From positions 124,001 to 188,000 of the forward strand of contig NZ_CP119992.1 of the NCBI RefSeq assembly GCF_029338575.1: a DNA stretch of 64,000 nucleotides, given 5' to 3'. A program made the translations under genes and the position numbers. This DNA comes from Halomarina halobia (GTDB lineage Archaea > Halobacteriota > Halobacteria > Halobacteriales > Haloarculaceae). Below the pieces are notes generated by a model that was not told the DNA's origin, made no database searches, and saw only the letters and a program-made list of their open reading frames with translations. Positions 42,951 to 50,808 of the stretch are shown here, one piece after another (positions within the stretch are counted from its first letter, which is position 1; every line of letters starts with the position of its first letter).

Positions 42951-43723
42951 GCGTTGCTCCCTCCGGTGGCGTTACTCCCGTTCGGTCTCGTCGCGTTCCC
43001 CCCGCCGGTGCCGTTCGTGGCGTTCCCGCTCGCGTTCGCGTACCACCGCTCGTAGTCGTCCGGTTCCATGACGATCACCGTCGCCTTCATCTCCGAGTGG
43101 CCGGTACCACAGAGCTCGTAGCAGTGGGCCGTGTACTCGCCGGGACGCTCGGCGACGAACCACGTCTCCGTCGTCTGGCCGGGGATGGCGTCGGCCTTCG
43201 CCCGCAACTCGGGGATGCCGAAGTTGTGGAACACGTCGTCGGAGGTCACCGTGAGGGTCACGCGGGTGTCCGCGGGAACCCGGAGCTCACCCGTCGTCGT
43301 GTGGCCGTTCGGGTAGACGAACTGCCAGATGAACTGCCGACCGACGACCTGGATTTCGAGCGTCTCCTCCCCCTCCGACGCGGCCGCGGTCGAGGGCTGT
43401 TCGATGAAGAGGAGGGTACCGTACGTCCAGACGATGAGGGAGACGACGATGACCGCGCTGATGGCGAACGAGAGAAACAGCTTCCGCCCCTTCCCCCCGC
43501 CCGTGGGCAGTTCGCCGAGCCGAGGGCGATCCGCCGCCTCCTCCCGGCCGTCGTATTCCCGGTAGCGGTAGGCGTTGTACAGCATGTAGCCGACGACGAC
43601 CACCCCGACCAGCGTCCCCAGAACGAGGAACACCCAGTAGATCTCCCGAAAGATCACTACCCGAGACCCCCTCGGAACGAGGTCGCTCACCTGCGCGATC
43701 GCGTATATCGCTTCCCCGTACAT
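42947..43723 (-). CDS. coxB: Cytochrome c oxidase subunit II
   Basis: 258 residues. Two N-terminal membrane helices (about 25-50 and 82-108), then the external cupredoxin domain: the CuA centre ligands are visible as CYELCGTGHSEM plus His in the upstream VFHNFGIP and Met at the end. A Gly/Asn/Thr-rich tail follows. It accepts electrons from a soluble donor such as halocyanin. Its 3' end overlaps coxAC. A short GGAG-type ribosome-binding site precedes the ATG, and TACATAAATA (43770-43761 minus) is the TATA-like box. Confidence 0.95.
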   Translation of the reverse strand: MYGEAIYAIAQVSDLVPRGSRVVIFREIYWVFLVLGTLVGVVVVGYMLYNAYRYREYDGREEAADRPRLGELPTGGGKGRKLFLSFAISAVIVVSLIVWTYGTLLFIEQPSTAAASEGEETLEIQVVGRQFIWQFVYPNGHTTTGELRVPADTRVTLTVTSDDVFHNFGIPELRAKADAIPGQTTETWFVAERPGEYTAHCYELCGTGHSEMKATVIVMEPDDYERWYANASGNATNGTGGGNATRPNGSNATGGSNA

Positions 43724-43864
43724 CGATCTCCTCTCTCGTGACTCTCATTAACGTCCATTCTATTTATGTATGTGGGGTATGTTACCGCCGACCACTACAC
43801 GCCCCCGTTCGCGGTGGCAGGTGTCGTGGTAACATTTAACACTAAATCGGTGGTACGTGAGGGT

Positions 43865-44377
43865 ATGGTTGGAGCACCCTCGGAGTTCGACGATCTGACG
43901 CCCGCGGAACAGGTGGAGAAGTACGACCGACTGTTCGGCATCGTCGCAGACGGCGTCATCGGTGCCGCCGGGGGGCTGGTCGGGACGGCCCTGATGACGG
44001 GCGTCCTGTTCATCGCCGCGTCGATGGGCGCGTTCTCCTTCGAGTCGTTCGCCTCGCTCACCCTGCCGATCGGTCTCACCGACGTCGCCTCGCCGGTGAC
44101 GGTGGGGTACCTCATCTTCCTCGCCAACGGGATGGTGCCGTTCCCGCTGCTGTTCGCGGCGCTGATGGAGTACCTCCCCGGGGAGCGCCCACCGGTCAGC
44201 GGGCTGTTCTTCGGTGCTGCGCTGTGGACCGGGTTCGCGATGGGCTTCTACACCGGTTTCCAGGGACTGGCGCTCGTCCTGTACCTCGGCTTCACGCTGA
44301 TCGCGCACCTCGTCTACGGGTTCAGCCTGGGCGCGGTGTTCGAGTACCTCGCGAACCGCCCCGACTCGCTCGTCTGA
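43865..44377 (+). CDS. DUF6789-like membrane protein
   Basis: 170 residues from the ATG at 43865. Four to five membrane segments: about 30-55, 75-95, 105-125, 135-155. It starts VGAPSEFDDLTPAEQVEKYDRLFGIVADGVIGAAGGLVGTALMTGVLF and ends LAHLVYGFSLGAVFEYLANRPDS, fitting a family seen near haloarchaeal terminal oxidase genes. A TTTAA box at 43835-43839 lies 26-30 nt before the ATG; the earlier ATG at 43766 reads the coxB upstream. Divergent to coxB. Confidence 0.72.
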   Translation: MVGAPSEFDDLTPAEQVEKYDRLFGIVADGVIGAAGGLVGTALMTGVLFIAASMGAFSFESFASLTLPIGLTDVASPVTVGYLIFLANGMVPFPLLFAALMEYLPGERPPVSGLFFGAALWTGFAMGFYTGFQGLALVLYLGFTLIAHLVYGFSLGAVFEYLANRPDSLV

Positions 44378-44380
44378 GCC

Positions 44381-44397
44381 GCCGATCGTCGATCGGC
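44381..44397. terminator. 17-bp hairpin between convergent genes
   Basis: GCCGATC-GTC-GATCGGC is a perfect 7-bp stem with a 3-nt loop, 3 bp after the DUF6789 stop and 41 bp before the aldehyde dehydrogenase stop. Its position between convergent genes suggests a transcription-end structure, though archaea usually use poly-T signals. Confidence 0.4.
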
Positions 44398-44438
44398 CTC
44401 CGCCGGGAGGGCGGTCGCGGACCTCCGGACCCCCTCGA

Positions 44439-45821
44439 CTAGACGTCCTGGTCCGCCGCGGACTGCACCCACACGGTCTTGGCGTTGACGAACGCCCTGA
44501 TCCCCTTCTCCGAGAGCTCCCTGCCGTATCCGGAGTCCTTGACGCCGCCGAAGGGGAGGCGCGGGTCGGACTTCGTGAGTTCGTTGACGAAGACGCAGCC
44601 GGACTCGATCTCGCGCGCGACGCGCTTCCCGCGGTGGAGGTCCTCCGTCCAGACGGATCCACCGAGGCCGTAGTGCGAGTCGTTGGCCAGGTCGATCGCC
44701 TCCGCCTCGCCCCCGACGCCGTAGACCGCCGCGGCCGGGCCGAACACCTCCTCGCAGCTCATCGTCGCGTCGCGGGGCACGTCGGTGACGACCGTCGGCG
44801 GGTAGAAGAAGCCCTCCCGGTCCAGGGGCTCGCCGCCGGTCTGGAGGGTCGCCCCCTCGGAGAGCGTCGCCTGCACCTGCTCGTGGAGGTCCTCCATCAG
44901 GTCCTCGCGCGCCTGCGGCCCGACGTCGGCGTCCTCGTCCATCGGGTCGCCGACCGTCAGCGCCTCCATCTCGCGGACGAAGGCCTCGAGGAACGCCTCG
45001 TACACCTCGTCGACGACGATGAAGCGCTTCGCGGCGATGCAGGACTGCCCGGAGTTGAGCGTCCGCGTCCGCGCGCCGACCGCCGCCGCGACCTCGACGT
45101 CGGCGTCATCGAGGACGACGAACGGGTCGCTCCCACCGAGTTCGAGCACCGAGGGCTTCAGTTGCTCGCCGGCTGCCTTCCCGACGGCGCGACCGGCTCG
45201 CTCGCTCCCGGTGAGCGTCACCGCCGCGACGCGGTCGTCCTCGATGACGTCGTTCACGAGGTCCGACCCGACGAGGAGGCTCTGGAACACGCCCTCCGGG
45301 TAGCCCGCCTCCCGGAACACGTCCTCGATCGCCAGCGCGCACTCGGGGACGTTCGAGGCGTGTTTGAGCAGCCCCGTGTTCCCCGCCGTGAGCGTCGGCG
45401 CGGCGAAGCGGAACACCTGCCAGAAGGGGAAGTTCCACGGCATGATCGCCAGGACGGGTCCCAGCGGCTCGTAGGAGACGAACGCCTCCGCGTGGGGCTC
45501 CGTCCCGATGCGCTCGTCGGCGAGGTACTCGCCCGCCCGCTCGGCGTAGTGGTCGCAGGCCCACGCGCACTTCTCGACCTCCGAGCGCGCGCCCGCGATG
45601 GGTTTGCCCATCTCGCGGGTCATGATCTCCGCGTACTCGTCTACGTTCTCCCGGAGCACGTCCGCGGCCCCGCTCAGGAGCTTCTGGCGCTCTTCCATCG
45701 GCCGCCCGCTCCACTCCGCGTACGCCTCGGCGGACCGTGTGACCGCCTCGTCCACCTCCTCCGCGGTGTGCTCCTCTATCGGCTCCAGTTCCTCCCCGGT
45801 GGCCGGATTCACGCGGTTCAT
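44439..45821 (-). CDS. Succinate-semialdehyde/aldehyde dehydrogenase family protein
   Basis: 460 residues of the ALDH superfamily. The catalytic Cys lies in NSGQSCIAAKRF, the general base Glu in VLELGGSDPFVV, and the NAD-binding Asn in IMPWNFPFWQV. Length and segment ALAIEDVFREAGYPEGVFQ resemble NAD(P)-dependent succinate-semialdehyde dehydrogenase (GabD, class I-like). Substrate not proven. Begins at ATG 45821; the upstream sequence is decayed DNA. Confidence 0.9.
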   Translation of the reverse strand: MNRVNPATGEELEPIEEHTAEEVDEAVTRSAEAYAEWSGRPMEERQKLLSGAADVLRENVDEYAEIMTREMGKPIAGARSEVEKCAWACDHYAERAGEYLADERIGTEPHAEAFVSYEPLGPVLAIMPWNFPFWQVFRFAAPTLTAGNTGLLKHASNVPECALAIEDVFREAGYPEGVFQSLLVGSDLVNDVIEDDRVAAVTLTGSERAGRAVGKAAGEQLKPSVLELGGSDPFVVLDDADVEVAAAVGARTRTLNSGQSCIAAKRFIVVDEVYEAFLEAFVREMEALTVGDPMDEDADVGPQAREDLMEDLHEQVQATLSEGATLQTGGEPLDREGFFYPPTVVTDVPRDATMSCEEVFGPAAAVYGVGGEAEAIDLANDSHYGLGGSVWTEDLHRGKRVAREIESGCVFVNELTKSDPRLPFGGVKDSGYGRELSEKGIRAFVNAKTVWVQSAADQDV

Positions 45822-46181
45822 GGGTCACTCCACTCGCGCCGACGTGATAGTGGTTGGCTCCCGCGGATCGACAGGTCGGTTCTCGCGGGCGCGCCCCGGC
45901 GGTCGGGATACACCGCTATTCGATATATCGAACGCCTCTACGTTCCACAACTGTTCGAAGAAGCGACCCGCGAAGGACAGCTTTTCACACTATCGTCGGC
46001 CTCATTCACAACCCTGACTAGACTCTTCGATCGGTAGATTCCGGAGGTGCCACTCGATCTCCCCTTGCTGTTCGGCTTCGCTCGGGTTGGGAGGTCTGAT
46101 CCCGGTACTTTCTCGATGGTTACCGAGGCTTGCTCTGCCTGGAGGCGTAGAAGTGGTCGCTTCCGCTTTTTCGGGAGTCGG
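45822..46181. other. Decayed intergenic segment
   Basis: 360 bp with no credible gene: open frames here use codons unlike the neighbours. GC is lower than surroundings between about 45900 and 46140. It borders a frameshifted winged-helix gene and is probably the worn remains of an insertion or deleted gene. Confidence 0.4.
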
Positions 46182-46531
46182 CTACGCGTCGGGGCGCGGC
46201 ATCGTCTCGATATCGCGGATGCACGCCGTTTCTTCGACGGCCTGGTACTGGCGTTGCCACGCCGCCCCCGGGAACAGTCCGATCCGGTCGAACAGGGCAC
46301 GCGCCTCGCGGTGAGTTCGTAGAACGTGTAGGGGTAGTCCCGGAGGCGCTCCCCGGGCTCGAATTCACGCTCTCGGACGACGCCGACATCCATCAGTTCC
46401 GTTACATGCCGACGGATTACGAGCCGTCGTTGATGAACTCCCCTGAGGTTGGCACTGTCCAGCCGAGAGATGGAGGAACGAGCAGGTCGTAGTGAGTGGT
46501 GCCCCCAGATGACCACGATCTGATCGCTCAC
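46182..46531 (-). pseudogene. Winged-helix regulator, frameshifted
   Basis: The minus strand encodes a recognisable haloarchaeal winged-helix protein: SANLRGVHQRRLVIRRHVTELMDVGVVREREFEPGERLRDYPYTFYELT in one frame, and then, after loss of about one base near 46310, ALFDRIGLFPGAAWQRQYQAVEETACIRDIETMPRPDA to the stop in another. Neither frame alone makes the whole protein. Proposed start is GTG at 46531. The family occurs widely on haloarchaeal accessory DNA. The damage may be a sequencing error, but no other intact copy is seen. Confidence 0.68.
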
Positions 46532-46545
46532 AGGGCCGCCGACTC

Positions 46546-46680
46546 CTACCCGGAGCGGGCGTCGACGAGGACGACCGCCTCGCACCGCTCGCACGGGTGG
46601 AACGTGAGCGTCCCGTCGTGCCCGAGGTAGGTCCGGGCGGACCGGGGATGGGGACAGGCGGTGCTCCCGAGAGCGCGTAT
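46546..46680 (-). pseudogene. Possible zinc-ribbon remnant
   Basis: Minus-strand reading ends TACPHP...RTYLGHDGTLTFHPCERCEAVVLVDARSG, with Cys/His spacing typical of small haloarchaeal zinc-finger proteins. No ATG, GTG or TTG exists in frame for at least 45 codons upstream before it enters unrelated sequence, so the start seems lost. The next reading frame (the winged-helix pseudogene) begins 15 bp later. Confidence 0.35.
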
Positions 46681-47029
46681 TCGGCCGACGGTCGACGGTC
46701 GTGGCTGATCGTCGGCAGAGATATCTGGCCGGTGTCGCGGCGGTCGGGGCGTGCACACCGGCGCGCTCGAGCGCTGGACGGTGCTGGCCGACCGCGACCG
46801 GAGGACGGTCCGGGAGTGAGTGTGTAGGGGTGACGGCTCGACTCCGGCGTTCGGAAACTCCGGGGTTCGAGGTCGCTCTCCCGCGCGAGGTCTACCGGAG
46901 CGGATTCCGAGGCGAGCGGGCGTACCGTTCCGCGGCATCGACCGTTCGCCGGGCCGACGATCACTTTCGGCGCGCGGCGGGACTATATCGCGCTCCCTCC
47001 CCTCCGGACGGTAGCGAGCGCGAGTACGC

Positions 47030-47434
47030 ATGAACGTGGAGATATTCGGGATGGTGGTCGAGATCGACGGGACGATCCTTGACGCCCCGGCGACGACGAT
47101 CCGCGAACAGGTTCTGGAGTACGAACGGGGCGAGCGCCGGTCGGTCGACGTTCCGGTCGCCCTCCCAGCCGACCTCACGGGCGACGTGATGGCGGCGATG
47201 GTACGTATCCCGTACGGCGAGACGCGCACGTACGGCGAACTGGCCGAGGAACTCGGCGCGGCCCCGGTCGAGGTCGGGGCGGCCTGCGGGCGGAACCCGG
47301 TCCCGATCGTCGTGCCGTGTCACCGGGTCGTCGGTGCGGATTCGCTCGGCGGGTTCTCGGCGGGCGGGGCGCGGAGCGCGCTGTTGAAGCGCCGCCTGCT
47401 CCACCTCGAAGCGGGTCAGCGGACGCTCGTGTAG
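47030..47434 (+). CDS. ogt: Methylated-DNA-protein cysteine methyltransferase (MGMT/ATL type)
   Basis: 134 residues, shorter than typical (about 150-180): the N-terminal ribonuclease-H-like half is reduced. The catalytic C-terminal domain is intact: IPYGETRTYGELAEELG, GRNPVPIVVPCHRVVGADSLGGFSAG with the alkyl-accepting Cys of PCHR. It removes O6-alkyl groups from guanine. An ACTATATC box at 46982-46989 precedes the ATG by about 45 nt. The gene may be a real but minimal MGMT. Confidence 0.85.
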   Translation: MNVEIFGMVVEIDGTILDAPATTIREQVLEYERGERRSVDVPVALPADLTGDVMAAMVRIPYGETRTYGELAEELGAAPVEVGAACGRNPVPIVVPCHRVVGADSLGGFSAGGARSALLKRRLLHLEAGQRTLV

Positions 47435-47456
47435 CGGTACGTCCGCCCGGCGCTGG

Positions 47457-47665
47457 CTCGCTCGCGGTACGCCCTCACCACTCGATCACCTCCCGGTCAC
47501 GCCAGAACCACCACGCGCACCGCTTTCGCGGGGTCCTCCTCGCCGCTCGCTTCGCTCGCGTCTCGTCGAACCCCGCCAAACCCCTGCACGACAAAGCCGC
47601 TCGCTCGTTACACTCGCTCGCGGTACGCCCTCACCACTCGATCACCTCCCGGTCACGCCAGAACC
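47457..47665. repeat. 53-bp direct repeat, two copies
   Basis: Bases 47457-47509 and 47613-47665 are identical over 53 bp, offset 156. The second copy is the 3' end of the SDR gene (its stop and the last codons, WRDREVIEW). The first is a loose duplicate of that end, separated by sequence rich in GCTCGCTTCGCTCGCG. It looks like a small tandem duplication or remnant of a once longer SDR copy. Confidence 0.85.
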
Positions 47666-48329
47666 GACCCGACTCGCCGCCCGGCTCGAAGCGTGCGAGC
47701 CAGACGATGGTGTCCGCCCCCTCCTCGACGCTGCGAGTGGCGTTCGGGCCGCCGAGGTCGGTTCGCACCCAGCCCGGACAGACCGAGTTGGCGATGAGGC
47801 CGTCGCCGCCGTACTCGCCGTGGAGGTAGACGGTGAGGGCGTTCAGTCCGGCCTTCGAGATGCGGTACGGACCGTACCCGCCGCTCATACCCTCGCCGAG
47901 CGCGCCCATCCCCGAGGAGACGTTGACGACGCGGCCGCCCTCCCGTTCGAGCAGGAGGGGGAGGGCGGCCTTCGTCACGAGTATCGGTCCCCTGAGATTC
48001 GTATCGAGCGTGGCGTCGACGCTGTCGGTGCCGACGCGGTGGAGCGGGGGCTTCGGCCCCTCGATCCCCGCGTTGTTCACGAGGACGTCGAGGCGTCCCT
48101 CGGTGCGGTCGATCCGATCTACGGCCTTCTCGACGGTGGTCTCGTTGGTCACGTCGAGGCGCACCGGTATCACGTCCGGGTCGTCCACGTCGCGGGCGCT
48201 TCGTGCGCCCGCGTAGACGGTCGCCCCGAGATCGGCGAGCGCCGCCGCGACCGCCTTCCCGATACCGCGCGTCGCCCCCGTGACCAGCGCCACCTGTCCG
48301 TCGAGGCGATCGTACAACTCCGGCGTCAT
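47631..48329 (-). CDS. Short-chain dehydrogenase/reductase (SDR)
   Basis: 232 residues, classical SDR. The cofactor motif is VTGATRGIGKAVAAAL (TGxxxGIG), NNAGI is present, catalytic Ser in VNVSSGMG, and the active-site pair Y-x3-K in PYRISKAG. N- and C-terminal parts are both complete; the last 9 residues match the 53-bp repeat. Substrate unknown; likely oxidoreductase of an alcohol or ketone. Confidence 0.9.
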   Translation of the reverse strand: MTPELYDRLDGQVALVTGATRGIGKAVAAALADLGATVYAGARSARDVDDPDVIPVRLDVTNETTVEKAVDRIDRTEGRLDVLVNNAGIEGPKPPLHRVGTDSVDATLDTNLRGPILVTKAALPLLLEREGGRVVNVSSGMGALGEGMSGGYGPYRISKAGLNALTVYLHGEYGGDGLIANSVCPGWVRTDLGGPNATRSVEEGADTIVWLARFEPGGESGRFWRDREVIEW

Positions 48330-48427
48330 GTCTTTCTATATGACTGCTACGCGTTTGAGGTTACCTCACTCGAGACGTTACTTCACGGTATCGAGAGTGT
48401 CGCCGGGGGGCTCGTTCCCGCGTCGCG

Positions 48428-49006
48428 TCACTCGAGGTCGCGGCGCATCGCGATCTCGAACCACGGACAGAGGCGAAGTTGGCGGTAGAGCCTGGGGTGT
48501 TCGTAGAGGTGTCGGTAGTCCGCCCAGAGCAACCCGCCGACCTCCCCGGGGTCGGGGTCGATCGAGACCTCGTCGAGCGTGAGCTTCAGCACCGCACAGA
48601 CCTCGTGCTCGACGCCCTCGTTGAGGTAGTAGCGCTTGTACTCGAACTTGTCCGTCACGCGGAGGTCGTCGTACTGGTCGGGCGTGATCCCGAGTTCCTC
48701 CTCGAGTCGCTGTCGAGTCGCGTCCTCCTGGCTCTGGCCCCGCTCGGGGTGGGAGGCGACGGTGCCGTCCCAGTAGGTGTCCCAGAGGCGCTTGTCGGCG
48801 GCCCGCTGGGCGAGCAGGATGCGCCCGTCGCCGTCGAACACGAGGGCGGTGAACGCCCGGTGGCGGATCCCGTCGCCCGTGTGGGCGTCGAGGCGGTTCA
48901 CGAGCCCCTGTTCGTTGTCGTCGGCGTCGACGGCGATCACGTCCTGCCGGGCGTTCTCGTGGTCGTAACCGGGGGAACCCCCCGCGCTTGCGTCGTCCGA
49001 GCTCAT
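48428..49006 (-). CDS. idi: Isopentenyl-diphosphate delta-isomerase type I (Nudix), Cys-to-Ala variant
   Basis: 192 residues. The Nudix-like body has RHRAFTALVFDGDGRILLAQRA, EEELGITPDQYDDL and VEHEVCAVLKL (the Glu near the C of NEVC in the E. coli enzyme). The usual VCGHP at the catalytic Cys67 position reads VASHP, so the catalytic Cys is replaced by Ala; the conserved Trp near the C-terminus is retained. Type I Idi converts IPP to DMAPP for archaeal isoprenoid lipids. The change may mean an altered mechanism or another Nudix role. Confidence 0.72.
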   Translation of the reverse strand: MSSDDASAGGSPGYDHENARQDVIAVDADDNEQGLVNRLDAHTGDGIRHRAFTALVFDGDGRILLAQRAADKRLWDTYWDGTVASHPERGQSQEDATRQRLEEELGITPDQYDDLRVTDKFEYKRYYLNEGVEHEVCAVLKLTLDEVSIDPDPGEVGGLLWADYRHLYEHPRLYRQLRLCPWFEIAMRRDLE

Positions 49007-49057
49007 ACCTGCCCCTCGGAGAGGCGTCTTAAGGACCCTTCGGGTTGCGCGACCGGG

Positions 49058-49999
49058 TCAGTCGGGGGCGGGCTCGTACGCGTCGCCGACCGGCAGGCGG
49101 AGCGTCCTCGCCCGGGACTCGACGTGCAGGTGGCGCGCGGAGGCGAGTTCGCCGTCGAGGCTGAACGTGACGGGGTCGTCCTCGCGGACGGCCACGTCGA
49201 GTTCGGCCGTCTGGAGCCGCGTGATGTTCCCCGTCTCCCGGCCCAGCAACCGGTGGACGGCCGCCTCGCCCGCGAGATCGACGGTCGGGTCCCCCTCGAC
49301 GATCGTCACGTCCAGCCGGCCGTCCTCGACGTTCGCCTGCTCGCTCCCGCCGCCGGGGAACCGCCGTCCGTTCCCGATGAGGACGCACGCGGCGTCGCCG
49401 CGCCACCCCTCGCCGCCCCCGATCGGGGTGACGTCGAGCGTGATCCCCTCGAACGACGCGACCTCCCGGAGCGTGTTGAACACGTACGCGAGGACGCCGT
49501 AGCGCTCCTTCTGGTCCGAGGAGGTGCTCGCGCTCGCCTCCGCCGTGAAGCCCCCGACGCAGGAGTTGAGGAAGGGGATCGGGTCCCCGCCGTCGACGGC
49601 GACGAGACCGAGGTCGATGGTCCGCCACCGTCCCGCCTCGATCACCTCGAACGCGTGTTCGACGCCCTCGATCCCGACGTTCCCCGCGAAGTTGTTCCCG
49701 GTCCCGCCGGGGACGACGGCGAACGCGGTGTCGGGGAGCGCGTCGGCGTTCCACAGCCCCCGGACGACCTCGTTCAGCGTCCCGTCGCCCCCGCAGGCGG
49801 CGACGAGGTCCGCCCCGTCCTCGGCGGCCTCCCGCGCCAGCTCGATGCCGTCGCCCGGCCGTTCGGTCTCGCGGACGGCGAAACCGTGGGCCGCGGCCAG
49901 CTCTCGAACCCGCGGCGCGTGCTCGCCGTCCCCGCTGACGGGGTTGAGGACGAGCACGCGCTCGTCTGTCCCGTCCGCGTTCCGCCCGGCGCGTGACAT
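49058..49999 (-). CDS. Diacylglycerol/lipid kinase family protein, paralogue 1
   Basis: 313 residues. LCBK/DAGK fold: VLVLNPVSGDGEHAPRV with the phosphate loop, GGDGTLNEVVRGL (the GGDGT motif) and VPGGTGNNFAGNVGI in the catalytic domain; a C-terminal beta domain from about 160 with RTIDLGLV. It probably phosphorylates a lipid diol. A nearly identical paralogue lies at 50809-51777. ATG at 49999 preferred: the longer version reads a non-conserved lead. It stands divergent to the PHP gene at 50053. Confidence 0.86.
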   Translation of the reverse strand: MSRAGRNADGTDERVLVLNPVSGDGEHAPRVRELAAAHGFAVRETERPGDGIELAREAAEDGADLVAACGGDGTLNEVVRGLWNADALPDTAFAVVPGGTGNNFAGNVGIEGVEHAFEVIEAGRWRTIDLGLVAVDGGDPIPFLNSCVGGFTAEASASTSSDQKERYGVLAYVFNTLREVASFEGITLDVTPIGGGEGWRGDAACVLIGNGRRFPGGGSEQANVEDGRLDVTIVEGDPTVDLAGEAAVHRLLGRETGNITRLQTAELDVAVREDDPVTFSLDGELASARHLHVESRARTLRLPVGDAYEPAPD

Positions 50000-50052
50000 G
50001 TCGCGGCGTTCTCGGCGGAACCACAAAGAGGTACGCGCTCGTAGCGGCGGGC

Positions 50053-50772
50053 GTGTTCGCGCTGGATCTCCACACGCACTCCCGGTTCTTCCACGGGTTC
50101 GCGGCCCGCCCCACCCCCTTCGACCCCGTCGGAGCGCGGCTGCTCGGAGCCGCCGCTCGGCTGCGCGGGATCAACGGCGTCGCGCTCACCAACCACGACT
50201 ACTACGAACCGCTCTCCACCGGGTCGGCCGTCCGCGTCCCCGGCATCGAGGTGACGACGACGCGCGGGCACGTCCTCGTCGTCGGTCCGGACCCGCCGCG
50301 GTTCACCCACCCGGAGCGCCTCACGCCGATGGAGACGGTCGCCCTCGCGCACGAGCACGGCTGCGTGGCGATCATCGCCCACCCCTACCGCAACAGCACC
50401 GTCCGGGAGGTGGACGCGCCGTTCGACGCCATCGAGGTCAACGGCAAGCACCCGCGGACCGAGAGCTGGGTGCGACAGCTCGCGGACGATCACGGCCTCC
50501 CGCTGGTCGGCGGCAGCGACGCTCACTACCCCTTCGAGGTCGGCCGCGCGTACACGCGCGTGGACGCCGAGGAGCTCACTCCCGAGAGCGTCGTCGCGGC
50601 CATCCGCGCGGGGCGGGTCGAACCGCGCGTCGACAACCACCCAACGGACCGCCTCGTCCGGCGGTTCTACCACCGAATCCACGAGCAGAAGCGCCACCTC
50701 CAGACGCCGACGTGGCTCGACGAGGCTCCCACCCCCGGCGTCGGACGACCCCCCGGCGAGGACGACGACTGA
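50053..50772 (+). CDS. PHP-domain phosphoesterase
   Basis: 239 residues. The PHP signature ALDLHTHSRFF starts the fold; other metal His/Asp segments appear in ALTNHDYYEPL, VAIIAHPYRN and LVGGSDAHYPFEVG. This is a typical PHP C-terminal/3',5'-nucleotide phosphodiesterase-like protein of archaea. GTG at 50053 is the start that lies immediately before the conserved strand; longer starts add non-conserved residues. Sandwiched between the two lipid-kinase genes. Confidence 0.85.
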   Translation: MFALDLHTHSRFFHGFAARPTPFDPVGARLLGAAARLRGINGVALTNHDYYEPLSTGSAVRVPGIEVTTTRGHVLVVGPDPPRFTHPERLTPMETVALAHEHGCVAIIAHPYRNSTVREVDAPFDAIEVNGKHPRTESWVRQLADDHGLPLVGGSDAHYPFEVGRAYTRVDAEELTPESVVAAIRAGRVEPRVDNHPTDRLVRRFYHRIHEQKRHLQTPTWLDEAPTPGVGRPPGEDDD

Positions 50773-50808
50773 CCGACGGTCGCGCGGGACGCGTCGGCAC
50801 CGGCCGCC

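Noticed and set aside
40341..43055. 904-codon plus-strand ORF opposite the oxidase genes
   Set aside because: Opposite fused coxAC; rich in Glu, Arg and His without hydrophobic core; a shadow of the oxidase.
45938..46756. Single 272-residue gene on minus strand
   Set aside because: Only its middle part is protein-like; the tail after 46310 is out of frame relative to the real regulator, so I call it a pseudogene over a shorter span.
47457..47665. CRISPR-like repeat pair
   Set aside because: Only two copies, 53 bp long, one inside the SDR coding end; no regular spacer pattern or cas genes.
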